Source: an uncultured Alphaproteobacteria bacterium
GTDB lineage: Bacteria > Pseudomonadota > Alphaproteobacteria > Rhodobacterales > Rhodobacteraceae
Reading direction: 5' to 3'
Length of the DNA: 50,813 nucleotides
NCBI GenBank assembly: GCA_902540655.1
Contig: CACBNQ010000008.1
Location: forward strand, 1-50,813
Shown piece by piece: positions 17,791-26,005 of the stretch (within the stretch, counting starts at the first letter, position 1; each line of letters begins with the position of its first letter). The notes beneath the pieces were generated by a model, which saw only the letters and a list, made by a program, of their open reading frames with translations, had not been told where the DNA came from and made no database searches. The position numbers and the translations under genes were made by a program.

Positions 17791-19523
17791 TGAATTTTCT
17801 GGGAATATCAAAATCCTGTACTAATAAAGAGTGGGTTGGGCCAAGCGAACAGATTTTGCAACAAGCATTAGCCTATTCAAAAAGCCTCTCGATACCACAT
17901 CTAAGTGCGTTACAACTTATCAAAAATAAAATCAATGAGAGAGACTATTTAGATTATATAACCCCAAAGATAAAAAACTTGATACCAAGTCCAAAAATTT
18001 TCCTAGATATGGAAAAGGGTTCATTACGATTACGTAAGGCTTTAGAACAAAAAGAATCAGTCGCTATATTTGCCGATTATGATGTAGATGGTACAGTTTC
18101 CGCAGCACTAATTTCTCTATGGTTAAAAAATTTTTCTATCGAACCAACAGTATACATACCGGATAGAGAGACTGAGGGATTTGGACCCAATATCGACGCG
18201 ATGAATAAACTTGCTCTTAATCACACTTTAATTATTTGTGTTGATTGTGGTACCGACTCAGAGGAAGCAATTAGAGGTGCTACCGAAAGAGGAGTTGACG
18301 TTATTGTGATAGATCATCATAAGTCCGATACCTTTTCAAAGTCTGCATATGCAATAATAAACCCAAATAGATTTGATGAAAAAAATATCTTTCCGTACCT
18401 TTGTGCTGCAGGGGTTGTTTTTATTTTTTTAGTTGAAATGAACAGAATTATTCCTAAGAGTAGAAGCTCAGATATAAATTTACTCAGCTACCTGAACCTT
18501 GTCAGTCTAGCTACAATAGCAGATGTGGTGCCTTTGATTGGGCTCAACCGAGCATTTGTTAAACAAGGCTTAAAAATATTCCAAAACCGGCTTTGTCTAA
18601 AAATGTTTGGAACTCATTTTAATTTACTACAAAATTTCAATGAAGAAACAATAGCTTTCCAAGTTGCACCAAGATTAAATGCTAGTGGAAGGATAGATAC
18701 GGCTTATCTAACATACCAATTTCTTACAGCTACAGATCCAAAATCTATTGAAATTTATTTAAATAAAATGGAGGCAGCTAATAAAGAGCGTAAAGCATTA
18801 GAAAAAATAATTCTTTCGAGCGCAGTACAGCAAATATCAAATGCTGAAAAACAAAAACCTTACACCTTGGTAAAAGCTAAGGGTTGGCATAAAGGCGTAA
18901 TTGGGATTATAGCCTCTCGACTAAAAGACTTATACGGCGGGTTGTGCGTTGCTATTACTATTGACGGGGATGTAGGTCATGGTTCTATTAGATCAACAGA
19001 AGAGATTGACCTTACTGAAATATTACAGGAGCTCAAATCCCGAGATGTTCTCATTAGTGGCGGGGGACATAAGCAAGCTGCCGGCTTTTCATTACTTATT
19101 GATAGGATTGAAGAATTTGATAACATAGTTTCGAACCATTTATCCGACCATACATCATTGCGAAACTCTAGTGCTTTGCTGGAAATAGATGGAATGATCG
19201 ATATAGACGGCGTGAATACTGATTTAATCGATAAAATAAATCTGTTGGGACCTTTTGGATCTCAAGTACCTCAACCAATAATCGTTATTCCGAGTTGCCA
19301 ACTTCTATTTGTTAAAGAATTGGGAGAAGGGCACTTGTTGTGTAAATTAAAAAAAGAGGAAGGTACTTTGGACGCAATATGTTTTAATGCAAAGAAAAAA
19401 GGGCTAGATATTCCTCTATCCAAACCCAATCAGATTTTACATTTAGCTGGTAATCTAGTTAAAAATGAATGGAATGGTGTCACAAAGCCCCAAATGCGGA
19501 TTGTTGACATAGCTAAAATTTAA
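17790..19523 (+). CDS. recJ: Single-stranded-DNA-specific exonuclease RecJ
   Basis: RecJ degrades single-stranded DNA 5' to 3' in recombination and mismatch/base-excision repair. The 577-residue protein has the DHH-family motifs in order: DYDVDG at 96-101, CVDCGTDS, DHHKS starting at 175, ATIADVVPLIG, and the DHHA1 motif GGGHKQAAG at 424-432, followed by an OB-like C-terminal domain. The ATG at 17790 overlaps the stop of the small ORF before it; a TTG at 17787 directly before would add one residue. Position after hom is conserved in Alphaproteobacteria. Confidence 0.95.
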   Translation: MNFLGISKSCTNKEWVGPSEQILQQALAYSKSLSIPHLSALQLIKNKINERDYLDYITPKIKNLIPSPKIFLDMEKGSLRLRKALEQKESVAIFADYDVDGTVSAALISLWLKNFSIEPTVYIPDRETEGFGPNIDAMNKLALNHTLIICVDCGTDSEEAIRGATERGVDVIVIDHHKSDTFSKSAYAIINPNRFDEKNIFPYLCAAGVVFIFLVEMNRIIPKSRSSDINLLSYLNLVSLATIADVVPLIGLNRAFVKQGLKIFQNRLCLKMFGTHFNLLQNFNEETIAFQVAPRLNASGRIDTAYLTYQFLTATDPKSIEIYLNKMEAANKERKALEKIILSSAVQQISNAEKQKPYTLVKAKGWHKGVIGIIASRLKDLYGGLCVAITIDGDVGHGSIRSTEEIDLTEILQELKSRDVLISGGGHKQAAGFSLLIDRIEEFDNIVSNHLSDHTSLRNSSALLEIDGMIDIDGVNTDLIDKINLLGPFGSQVPQPIIVIPSCQLLFVKELGEGHLLCKLKKEEGTLDAICFNAKKKGLDIPLSKPNQILHLAGNLVKNEWNGVTKPQMRIVDIAKI

Positions 19524-19524
19524 A

Positions 19525-19558
19525 AAAAAAAAAATAACTTGAAGTAGCTTCTATTTTT
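19525..19558 (+). terminator. Possible weak terminator after recJ
   Basis: Directly after the recJ stop an A-tract and a small GAAG-TAG-CTTC hairpin are followed by TATTTTT. The A and T tracts can extend the stem with a bulge. The GC stem is only 4 base pairs, so strength is doubtful. The same stretch lies just before tRNA-Glu, whose promoter was not clear to me. Confidence 0.35.
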
Positions 19559-19578
19559 GGTAAAAAAATACAAGAGAT

Positions 19579-19653
19579 GCGCCCTTCGTCTATCGGTTAG
19601 GACGCCAGATTTTCATTCTGGAAAGAGGGGTTCGATTCCCCTAGGGCGTACCA
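19579..19653 (+). tRNA. tRNA-Glu (anticodon UUC)
   Basis: The 75 bases fold as a tRNA: acceptor GCGCCCT pairs with AGGGCGT (the first pair is G-U), D-arm GTCT...AGGAC, anticodon stem CCAGA/TCTGG with the loop TTTTCAT giving anticodon TTC, T-arm GGGG-TTCGATT-CCCC, discriminator A and an encoded CCA. The body closely resembles E. coli tRNA-Glu. gapA ends only 10 bases away on the opposite strand. Confidence 0.96.
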
Positions 19654-19663
19654 TGCAAACTTA

Positions 19664-20665
19664 TTACTCAACACTTCCCAAATAACTCGCAGTATCTAGC
19701 ATACGGTTTGAAAAGCCCCATTCATTATCATACCAACACATGACTCGGGTCATGCCCCCCGTTAAGACCTTTGTTTGAGCTCCTGCGAATATTGATGAGG
19801 CTGGATGATGATTGAGATCTGATGAAACTAATGGAGCGTCTTCATAAGCCAATATACCATTAAGTGTCGTATTAGAGGCTTTATGAATGGCTTTGTTAAT
19901 TTCTTCAACTGAACTCTCTTTAGTTAAAATACATTTCAAATCCACACACGAAACGTTAGGGGTGGGAACTCGAATTGCTGATCCATCGAGTTTTCCTTTA
20001 AGGTCAGGCAGCACCAAAGAAACAGCTTGAGCGGCTCCAGTAGACGTTGGAATCATGTTAAGGGAAGCTGCTCTGGCTCTATAATAATCTTTGTGAAGAG
20101 TATCCAGCACGGGTTGATCTCCAGTATAACTATGTATTGTGGTCATATAGCCAACCTCTATACCAAAACTTTCGTGCAAAATCTTCGCTACAGGAGCTAA
20201 ACAATTTGTCGTACAAGATGCATTTGAGACAATTATGTCAGCGGATGTAAGCGATTCATGATTTACTCCGAATACAACGGTGCGATCCACATTGCTTGCG
20301 GGAGCAGATATCAACACTTTTTTAGACCCATTATTTAAATGTTGTGAAGCTTTTTCTTTATCAGTAAAAATACCGGTGCACTCGAGAGCAACATCTACTT
20401 CTGACCATGGTAAGTTTGCTGGATCTCTTTCTGCAGTAATTTCAATATCTACATTATTAACCTTTAGATAATTTTTGTGTATAGACAGGTCTAAAGGGAA
20501 GCGACCATGTACACTGTCATATTTAAGTAAATGCGCATTCATCTCTGGAGAACCAAGATCGTTTATACCAACAACCTCAATATCTTCTCTGTTGCTCTCA
20601 ATGGCCGCTCTCAAAATATTCCTTCCAATTCGTCCGAATCCATTAATCGCCACCTTAACTGCCAT
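19664..20665 (-). CDS. gapA: Glyceraldehyde-3-phosphate dehydrogenase
   Basis: This 333-residue enzyme oxidises glyceraldehyde-3-phosphate to 1,3-bisphosphoglycerate (or the reverse in gluconeogenesis). It shows the Rossmann motif INGFGRIGRN (7-16), the aspartate at 36 in GINDL that favours NAD over NADP, the active-site cysteine C151 in SNASCTTNC, the catalytic histidine in TTIHSYTGDQ, and the C-terminal WYDNEWGFSNRM. It is a single gene, not linked to pgk or tkt as in many relatives. It converges on tRNA-Glu with only 10 bases between them. Confidence 0.97.
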   Translation of the reverse strand: MAVKVAINGFGRIGRNILRAAIESNREDIEVVGINDLGSPEMNAHLLKYDSVHGRFPLDLSIHKNYLKVNNVDIEITAERDPANLPWSEVDVALECTGIFTDKEKASQHLNNGSKKVLISAPASNVDRTVVFGVNHESLTSADIIVSNASCTTNCLAPVAKILHESFGIEVGYMTTIHSYTGDQPVLDTLHKDYYRARAASLNMIPTSTGAAQAVSLVLPDLKGKLDGSAIRVPTPNVSCVDLKCILTKESSVEEINKAIHKASNTTLNGILAYEDAPLVSSDLNHHPASSIFAGAQTKVLTGGMTRVMCWYDNEWGFSNRMLDTASYLGSVE

Positions 20666-20783
20666 TTTCTACCTCTTTTGTTTATGCAAATTCTGTTCTT
20701 AACTACTGTTTAATCAATTTAAAAAAAATAGGAAGTGTTTTTAATAATATATATGACTAAATAGACTCAAAAATGTCTTTACG

Positions 20784-22391
20784 TTAGAGAAAAAACTTAC
20801 GTAATTCTGCCTTTTGAATTTTTCCTGTCGAAGTTTTAGGAAGTTCTCTAAAAATCACTTCTTTTGGCACTTTAAAATTTGCTAAATTTTCTTTACAAAA
20901 TTTTATTACCTCTTCTTTCGTTATAGAGGCACCTTCTTTTGCTTCAATAAATGCACAAGGCGTCTCACCCCACTTTTCATCAGGCTTCGCTATTACAGCA
21001 CAGGCAACTACACCTTCAATCTTGAAAATACAATTCTCTATTTCGATTGAGGAGATATTTTCTCCACCTGAAATAATTATGTCTTTAGCCCTATCCTTTA
21101 ATTGTATATATCCATCCTTATATATCACTCCCAAATCACCGGTTTTAAACCAACCATTTTGAAATGCTTTTCTGGTGGCATTTTCATCTTTTAGATATCC
21201 CTTCATAGTGATATTACCTCTAAGAAGAACTTCTCCTAATTCATTTCCATTATGCTTTACTTCCTTTCGCGTTTCTGAATTAACCACCTTTAAATCTTCC
21301 TGCACTAAATATGAAACACCTTGTCTGGACTTTAAATTAGACTTCTCAGTAGCACTTAAATTATTCCACTCGTCCTTCCATTTACATATTACTGCGGGCC
21401 CATATACTTCTGTTAATCCGTAAACGTGCGTTACATCAAACCCACACTTTTCAATTTGCTCAAGTATTTTGGCTGGCGGTGGAGCCGCAGCAGTCATCAA
21501 CTTTACCTTATTGAGTAATTTCTTTACATGATTTGTATCAGTATTAATGATAAAACTTAAAACAGTAGGGGCACCACATAAATACTCTACCCCATGACTA
21601 GATATTTTTTCGTATATATTCTGTCCTGTTACTTTTCTCAAACATATATTTGTTCCAGCTCTCATCGCTATAGTCCAAGGAAAACACCATCCATTGCAGT
21701 GGAACATTGGCAAGGTCCATAAATAGGTGGGATGCATTTTCATATCCCATTCAAGAGAGTTACCCATTGCATTGAGATAAGCACCTCTATGATGATAGAC
21801 AACACCTTTCGGGCTCCCTGTCGTTCCCGATGTATAATTAATGCTTATACTCTCCCATTCGTCTAATGGTTTATAATGATTAAAATCCACATCATAACTT
21901 CCCAAAAATTCCTCATAATCCATATGGGGAAAAGATGTTTCAAGAGTGAATGTTTGTTCATCTTTTATTATGATTATAGTTGGTTTTTCTTTAGATAAGC
22001 TGACTGCTTCTTTCCCTAATTGTAAAAACTCCGTATCTACGAACAGCATTTTTATATCAGAATGATCGATGATGTAGGCAATTGTTTTGGAGTCTAGTCT
22101 GTAATTTATTGCATTCAATATCATACCTGCCATAGGTACGGCAAAGTGTGCTTCATATAATTCTGGAGTATTGGACGCAATAAAACCTACAACATTACCT
22201 TTAGCCAATTTTTGAGATAAAGAACTGGCAAGCTGTTTACATCTCATAAAAGTTTGTTCCCAGGTAAAATATTTATTCTCGTGAATAATACTATAGCGAT
22301 CTGGAAATATCTTCGCTGCCTTCTCGATGAATACTATAGGCGTTAAAGGTGAATAGTTGGCGTGATTTTTTTTTAATTCATTTTGTTGCAT
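20784..22391 (-). CDS. AMP-forming acyl-CoA ligase, acyl-activating-enzyme subgroup
   Basis: The 535-residue ANL ligase is of a different subgroup from the one at 2472-4103: it opens NYSPLTPIVFIEKAAKIFPD and contains FAVPMAGMILNAINYRLD, features of the broad-specificity acyl-activating (benzoate/plant AAE-like) family. Motifs present are INYTSGTTGSPKGV for ATP, THVYGLTEVYGP, GWFKTGDLGVI, KDIIISGGENISS, and the catalytic-lysine segment PKTSTGKIQKAELRK. Substrate cannot be inferred; short- to medium-chain, branched or aromatic acids are all possible. recR starts 5 bases upstream of its ATG side, so it may be co-transcribed with dnaX-ybaB-recR, an unusual partner for repair genes. Confidence 0.88.
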   Translation of the reverse strand: MQQNELKKNHANYSPLTPIVFIEKAAKIFPDRYSIIHENKYFTWEQTFMRCKQLASSLSQKLAKGNVVGFIASNTPELYEAHFAVPMAGMILNAINYRLDSKTIAYIIDHSDIKMLFVDTEFLQLGKEAVSLSKEKPTIIIIKDEQTFTLETSFPHMDYEEFLGSYDVDFNHYKPLDEWESISINYTSGTTGSPKGVVYHHRGAYLNAMGNSLEWDMKMHPTYLWTLPMFHCNGWCFPWTIAMRAGTNICLRKVTGQNIYEKISSHGVEYLCGAPTVLSFIINTDTNHVKKLLNKVKLMTAAAPPPAKILEQIEKCGFDVTHVYGLTEVYGPAVICKWKDEWNNLSATEKSNLKSRQGVSYLVQEDLKVVNSETRKEVKHNGNELGEVLLRGNITMKGYLKDENATRKAFQNGWFKTGDLGVIYKDGYIQLKDRAKDIIISGGENISSIEIENCIFKIEGVVACAVIAKPDEKWGETPCAFIEAKEGASITKEEVIKFCKENLANFKVPKEVIFRELPKTSTGKIQKAELRKFFL

Positions 22392-22396
22392 TTTTT

Positions 22397-23014
22397 CTAG
22401 TCAAATTTTCTTCGTGCATTAAAAGCTGCTACAATTGTACTATCATCTAGATAATCTAGTTCTCCTCCTACTGGAACACCCTGTGCGAGTGAAGTTATCT
22501 TAATTGCATATTTGTCCAATTCTTGGAAAATGTAATTAGCCGTGGTCTGACCAGTTATAGTTGCACCCAAGGCAAGTACTATTTCTTTAACACTTCCAGA
22601 GGCTACTCTCTCAGTTAAATTTGAAATCCTTAACTCTTCAGGGCCTATCCCCTCCATGGGGGTTAAAAGTCCTCCCAGAACATGAAAGACTCCATTAAAA
22701 GCGCCAGATCGGTTCATAGCCCATAAATCGGATATATCTTCCACAACACAAACTAAACTGGCATCTCTAGATTTGTTCGAACAAACCTCACACACTCTAT
22801 CAAGAGTAACATTACCACAAATTTCGCAATATTTTATTTTACTATGTATATTTTCAAGCGAAGATATTAGCTGATCAAGTATGATTTCTCTTTTTTTTAT
22901 TAAATGGAAAACTAGCCTTTGAGCTGATCTCGGTCCAAGGCCTGGCATTTTTGCAAAAATTTTAATTAATGTTTCTAACTCAGACTGACTCTCCTTTAAT
23001 TGACTACTTAACAT
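22397..23014 (-). CDS. recR: Recombination mediator RecR
   Basis: RecR acts with RecF/RecO to load RecA at gaps. With ATG 23014 the protein has 205 residues, the usual length: a helix-hairpin-helix segment (MPGLGPRSAQRLVFHL), a C4 zinc finger with C63, C66, C75 and C78, a Toprim domain (VVEDISDLWAMNRSG) and the C-terminal tail with PVGGELDYLDDSTI. An in-frame GTG at 23059 would add 15 unconserved residues inside ybaB, so I prefer the ATG, one base after the ybaB stop. dnaX-ybaB-recR is a classic gene order. Confidence 0.94.
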   Translation of the reverse strand: MLSSQLKESQSELETLIKIFAKMPGLGPRSAQRLVFHLIKKREIILDQLISSLENIHSKIKYCEICGNVTLDRVCEVCSNKSRDASLVCVVEDISDLWAMNRSGAFNGVFHVLGGLLTPMEGIGPEELRISNLTERVASGSVKEIVLALGATITGQTTANYIFQELDKYAIKITSLAQGVPVGGELDYLDDSTIVAAFNARRKFD

Positions 23015-23015
23015 T

Positions 23016-23360
23016 TTAGAAAGGTAACTTAAAACCTTCTGGCAAACCAAATGCCTCACCCATTCTGGCCATTTCTTTTTTTGAGGCTTCCTCGCTCTTA
23101 GCCTTGCAGTCCTTAATTGCTGCTAAAAGTAGGTCTTCTATAACTTGTTTTTCAGACGGAATTAAAATTGATTCATCTATTTCGATATTTTTAAAATTTC
23201 CTTTAGCAGTTGCAACCACCTTAACCAGACCACCTCCTGCTTCTCCTATGACCTCAACGTTATCTAGTTCGCTCTGCGCATCCAGCATTTTCTGTTGCAT
23301 TTCCTGAGCCTGCTTCATTAACTTTGCCATATCGCCCAATTGACCTAGTCCTTTAAACAT
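23016..23360 (-). CDS. ybaB: Nucleoid-associated protein YbaB/EbfC family
   Basis: This 114-residue protein is of the small DNA-binding YbaB/EbfC family, which forms tweezer-like dimers and sits between dnaX and recR in many bacteria, as here. It has the N-terminal amphipathic helix (GDMAKLMKQAQEMQQKM), the central beta segment GGGLVKVVATAKGNFKNIEID, and the C-terminal ISDALKDA-type helix followed by GLPEGFKLPF, close to the usual Met/Gly-rich ending. An AAGAGG ribosome site lies 6 bases before the ATG. Length is typical. Confidence 0.95.
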   Translation of the reverse strand: MFKGLGQLGDMAKLMKQAQEMQQKMLDAQSELDNVEVIGEAGGGLVKVVATAKGNFKNIEIDESILIPSEKQVIEDLLLAAIKDCKAKSEEASKKEMARMGEAFGLPEGFKLPF

Positions 23361-23397
23361 TTTATTCCTCTTTATTTCTTGTTGCCCTATTGGCTCG

Positions 23398-24738
23398 TCA
23401 TTTTTTCACTGTTGCTCCAGGAAAGATGTCTAAAATCTCTTTCACAGCGCTATTTTCTAAGCTCTCCTCTGATTTTTGAGTTTCAGAGTTTTCGATCTTA
23501 CTTTCGGATTGTTGAATTATTCCACCTTTTTCTGGTGTTTTCAAGGCTGACTTCCTTTCCAAATTATATACATCCATGATTTTTTCAGATCCATTATTCA
23601 AAACACTTTTTATTAGAACGTCGGGTGGAGGCATAATTGACATGTGACATGCTCTTAGCAATAACATTTCTAAGCTCGTTATTGGTTCGGCGGCGACCCT
23701 GAGCTCATCAATACCTTTAAACAAAATTTGCCACAAACTTGTTAAAATCACCATATCGGTAACACTTGATAATTTTTCTGCAAGTTTTTTTTCCTCTAGC
23801 GAATAATCATCCCCAATCAACTCATTATCCATTAGGCTTGATACGCTTATAAAATGCAGACATTCTAATAATTCCTGAAGTAATAAGGCCGGGCTAGTAT
23901 TACCAGAATAATATTCTCTTACTTTTTTTAATGCCTCTTTTGTTTTCCCCTCAATAATAAGTTCAATAAGATATAATGTTTCAGACTTAGAAATTTTTCC
24001 TAATAACTCATTAACCATTTGATTTTCGATTTTTGTCTCACAATTTACCAGTACTTGATCAAGAATTGATAAAGCATCTCTTACAGAACCTGCAGCTTCT
24101 CTGGAAATAGTCTGTAAAGCTTCTTCTTCAGCACTTAACCCTTCACGTCTCAAAATTTCAGAAAGATGAGACGTTAGAACATTACTATCTAACCTTTTTA
24201 AATCAAATCGATTCACTCTTGATAATATTGTTAGTGGAATTTTTTTTATCTCAGTTGTTGCAAAGATAAATTTTACATGCTCTGGTGGTTCCTCCAAAGT
24301 TTTTAGGAGAGCATTGAAAGCAGAGTTAGACAACATGTGTACTTCATCGATAATATAAATTTTAAACTTTGCCGAAGCTGCTCTGTAAACCACCGTTTCA
24401 ATTATCTCTCGTATATCGTTTACTCCAGTTTTGCTTGCTCCATCCATTTCAATTACATCTACGTGTCTACCCAATTGAATTGATTTACAATTAGAACAAG
24501 AATTACACGGCTCTACATCACCATCTTTTTTCTCTGTGCAATTCAGAGCCTTTGCAATGAGTCTTGCGGTAGAAGTCTTTCCTACCCCTCTATCTCCGTG
24601 CAGTAAAAAAGCATGTCCAACTCTATTAGAGAGAAAAGAGTTCCTCAGAGTTTTCACTAACGTATCCTGACCGACTAATTCAGAAAATTGAGAGGGCCTA
24701 TATTTTAGTGCTAATACTTTATAGGACTCTTCATACAA
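23398..24738 (-). CDS. dnaX: DNA polymerase III clamp-loader subunit DnaX (tau/gamma), short form
   Basis: DnaX is the ATPase core of the clamp loader. The protein has the AAA+ module with Walker A GDRGVGKTS, the four-cysteine zinc module (CNSCSNC plus an upstream cysteine), Walker B IYIIDEVHML, sensor 1 and SRC-type motif LSRVNRFDLK, and the collar domain to about residue 370. At 446 residues it is close to gamma length; the tau-specific C-terminal part is cut to about 75 residues, although the final FPGATVKK keeps the conserved FPGA-like end of alphaproteobacterial tau. The start is a TTG supported by AAGGA 8 bases upstream and an in-frame stop 5 codons before it; a nearby ATG (24734) is out of frame. 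Confidence 0.93.
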   Translation of the reverse strand: MYEESYKVLALKYRPSQFSELVGQDTLVKTLRNSFLSNRVGHAFLLHGDRGVGKTSTARLIAKALNCTEKKDGDVEPCNSCSNCKSIQLGRHVDVIEMDGASKTGVNDIREIIETVVYRAASAKFKIYIIDEVHMLSNSAFNALLKTLEEPPEHVKFIFATTEIKKIPLTILSRVNRFDLKRLDSNVLTSHLSEILRREGLSAEEEALQTISREAAGSVRDALSILDQVLVNCETKIENQMVNELLGKISKSETLYLIELIIEGKTKEALKKVREYYSGNTSPALLLQELLECLHFISVSSLMDNELIGDDYSLEEKKLAEKLSSVTDMVILTSLWQILFKGIDELRVAAEPITSLEMLLLRACHMSIMPPPDVLIKSVLNNGSEKIMDVYNLERKSALKTPEKGGIIQQSESKIENSETQKSEESLENSAVKEILDIFPGATVKK

Positions 24739-24789
24739 CTTTTTTCTTCCTTATCATCTTCTCAACTAATATAAAAATTTCTATTTGAA

Positions 24790-24885
24790 CGAGAGATCGA
24801 CAAACGACCTAAACCTATACAATTCAGCTGCTTCCTTTCGGACCTGACCGGGTGATCGATAAGGTTTACCCGAGCCGATCTCTCG
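24790..24885 (-). ncRNA. ffs: Signal recognition particle RNA (4.5S, small bacterial type)
   Basis: On the minus strand this is a 96-base hairpin RNA. The 5' CGAGAGATCG pairs perfectly with the 3' CGATCTCTCG, and the apical domain carries the hallmark GGTCAGGTCCGAAAGG with AAGCAGC, closed by a GNRA tetraloop and containing the Ffh-binding internal loops. It is the small (Alu-less) SRP RNA used with Ffh/FtsY to target membrane proteins. It lies 51 bases upstream of dnaX on the same strand, a position seen in other Proteobacteria. Exact ends are estimated from the terminal stem. Confidence 0.94.
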
Positions 24886-24891
24886 CATATA

Positions 24892-24919
24892 ATTATATAT
24901 CCAAGAACGTCTTAAACAA
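24892..24919 (-). promoter_or_regulatory. Sigma70 promoter of the SRP RNA gene
   Basis: On the minus strand a perfect TATAAT (24892-24897) sits 7 bases before the RNA start, with TTGTTT (24914-24919) 16 bases further up (or CTTGTT at 17). No obvious strong terminator separates the RNA from dnaX, so read-through from this promoter could also serve dnaX-ybaB-recR. Confidence 0.65.
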
Positions 24920-24947
24920 GAAAATTTAATATACTAAGGATTACTCA

Positions 24948-25901
24948 ATGGATTTAGGCCCACCTCCATTATTCTCGCTAATAAATTTAAAAAGAAAGGC
25001 ACATTTTCGAAACTCAAAACAAGTTATGCACATAAAAAATTGTTACCATTTACTTATTTGGAGAGGAAAGCTTCTTTTTCGCTTTAATGATGGGAAACCT
25101 TTTCCCTATCTAATAAACCAAAGAACTAAGTTTATAAAAAAACTAACCACGTATATTTTTCTTGGAGAGTTTGAAAATAAAAATGTTTTTTTGTGGGACA
25201 TGTCTGACTCACGCGACGTTTTAGGCAACACAGGACAGATTGGATCCTTTAATGATGCAGACCGAAATTATCACCCAGATCTACCGAAGGGTACTTACTT
25301 TTGTGACTTACGGAATTTATTGCCAGTATTGAACTCTAAATATGCAAATTTATGCGCAACAGCAAAGGGTATGTATGAATGGCACAAAAGAGTAAAATTT
25401 TGTCAATCTTGCGGTGGAAAATTATCTTCTGAAAAAGCTGGATGGGAAAAAACATGTATAAAATGCAATTTCAAACAATTTCCCAGAATTGATCCAGTCG
25501 TGATCATGTTAATTAAAAGAGGAAACGATATTCTACTAGGGCGATCACATGGTTGGCCTGAAAAAATGTATTCTTGTTTAGCTGGCTTTATTGAGCCTGG
25601 TGAAACTATTGAAGCGGCAGCGGAAAGAGAGGCAATGGAAGAAAGTGGAATAAAATTAAAAAATGTAAGATACATAACCAGTCAACCATGGCCTTTTCCT
25701 GCATCTTTAATGATGGGATGCACTGGAGAAGCACACAATAGATCCTTAAAAATCGATAAAGATGAACTTGAAGACGCTATTTGGGTTAGCAAAGAACAGG
25801 TTTTTCGAGCTCTTAATGGTCTAGACAAATCAATTTTTATGGCTAGGAGGGGAGCTATAGCAAGATATCTTATTGAAAAGTGGGTTGCTGGATTAATTTG
25901 A
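24948..25901 (+). CDS. nudC: NADH pyrophosphatase / NAD-capped RNA decapping Nudix hydrolase
   Basis: NudC hydrolyses NAD(H) to NMN and AMP and removes NAD caps from RNA. The 317-residue protein has an N-terminal variable domain, a zinc ribbon (CQSCGGK ... CIKC, about residues 147-171), the Nudix box from G213 (GFIEPGE ... REAMEESG), and the subfamily-specific SQPWPFP motif just after it, which separates NudC from other Nudix enzymes. The ATG has an AAGGA ribosome site 7 bases upstream. It is divergent from the SRP RNA gene. Confidence 0.95.
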   Translation: MDLGPPPLFSLINLKRKAHFRNSKQVMHIKNCYHLLIWRGKLLFRFNDGKPFPYLINQRTKFIKKLTTYIFLGEFENKNVFLWDMSDSRDVLGNTGQIGSFNDADRNYHPDLPKGTYFCDLRNLLPVLNSKYANLCATAKGMYEWHKRVKFCQSCGGKLSSEKAGWEKTCIKCNFKQFPRIDPVVIMLIKRGNDILLGRSHGWPEKMYSCLAGFIEPGETIEAAAEREAMEESGIKLKNVRYITSQPWPFPASLMMGCTGEAHNRSLKIDKDELEDAIWVSKEQVFRALNGLDKSIFMARRGAIARYLIEKWVAGLI

Positions 25902-25928
25902 TTAAGATTTTAACGTTTAAAATTATGT

Positions 25929-25948
25929 TAATCAGCCGTATTTGATTA
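25929..25948. repeat. Short inverted repeat upstream of 5-oxoprolinase gene
   Basis: TAATCA and TGATTA are perfect inverted arms with an 8-base spacer, in the 104-base gap between nudC and the 5-oxoprolinase gene. No T-run follows, so it is not a normal terminator. It could be an operator, or chance in AT-rich DNA. Confidence 0.25.
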
Positions 25949-26005
25949 TCATGTAAAATTATTTAATATCTTCCAAAAGAGATATAGAACTAGTAGATAG
26001 AAAAT

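Noticed and set aside
22397-23059. RecR start at the GTG 23059
   Set aside because: It adds 15 residues unlike RecR and overlaps ybaB; the ATG 23014 gives standard length.
23360-23420. The ybaB frame is open upstream to the dnaX stop next to an A6 run, suggesting a dnaX-ybaB fusion by frameshift
   Set aside because: Joining the frames needs a +1 shift, while the classic dnaX shift is -1 and here leads to TAG within a few codons. ybaB also has its own ribosome site.
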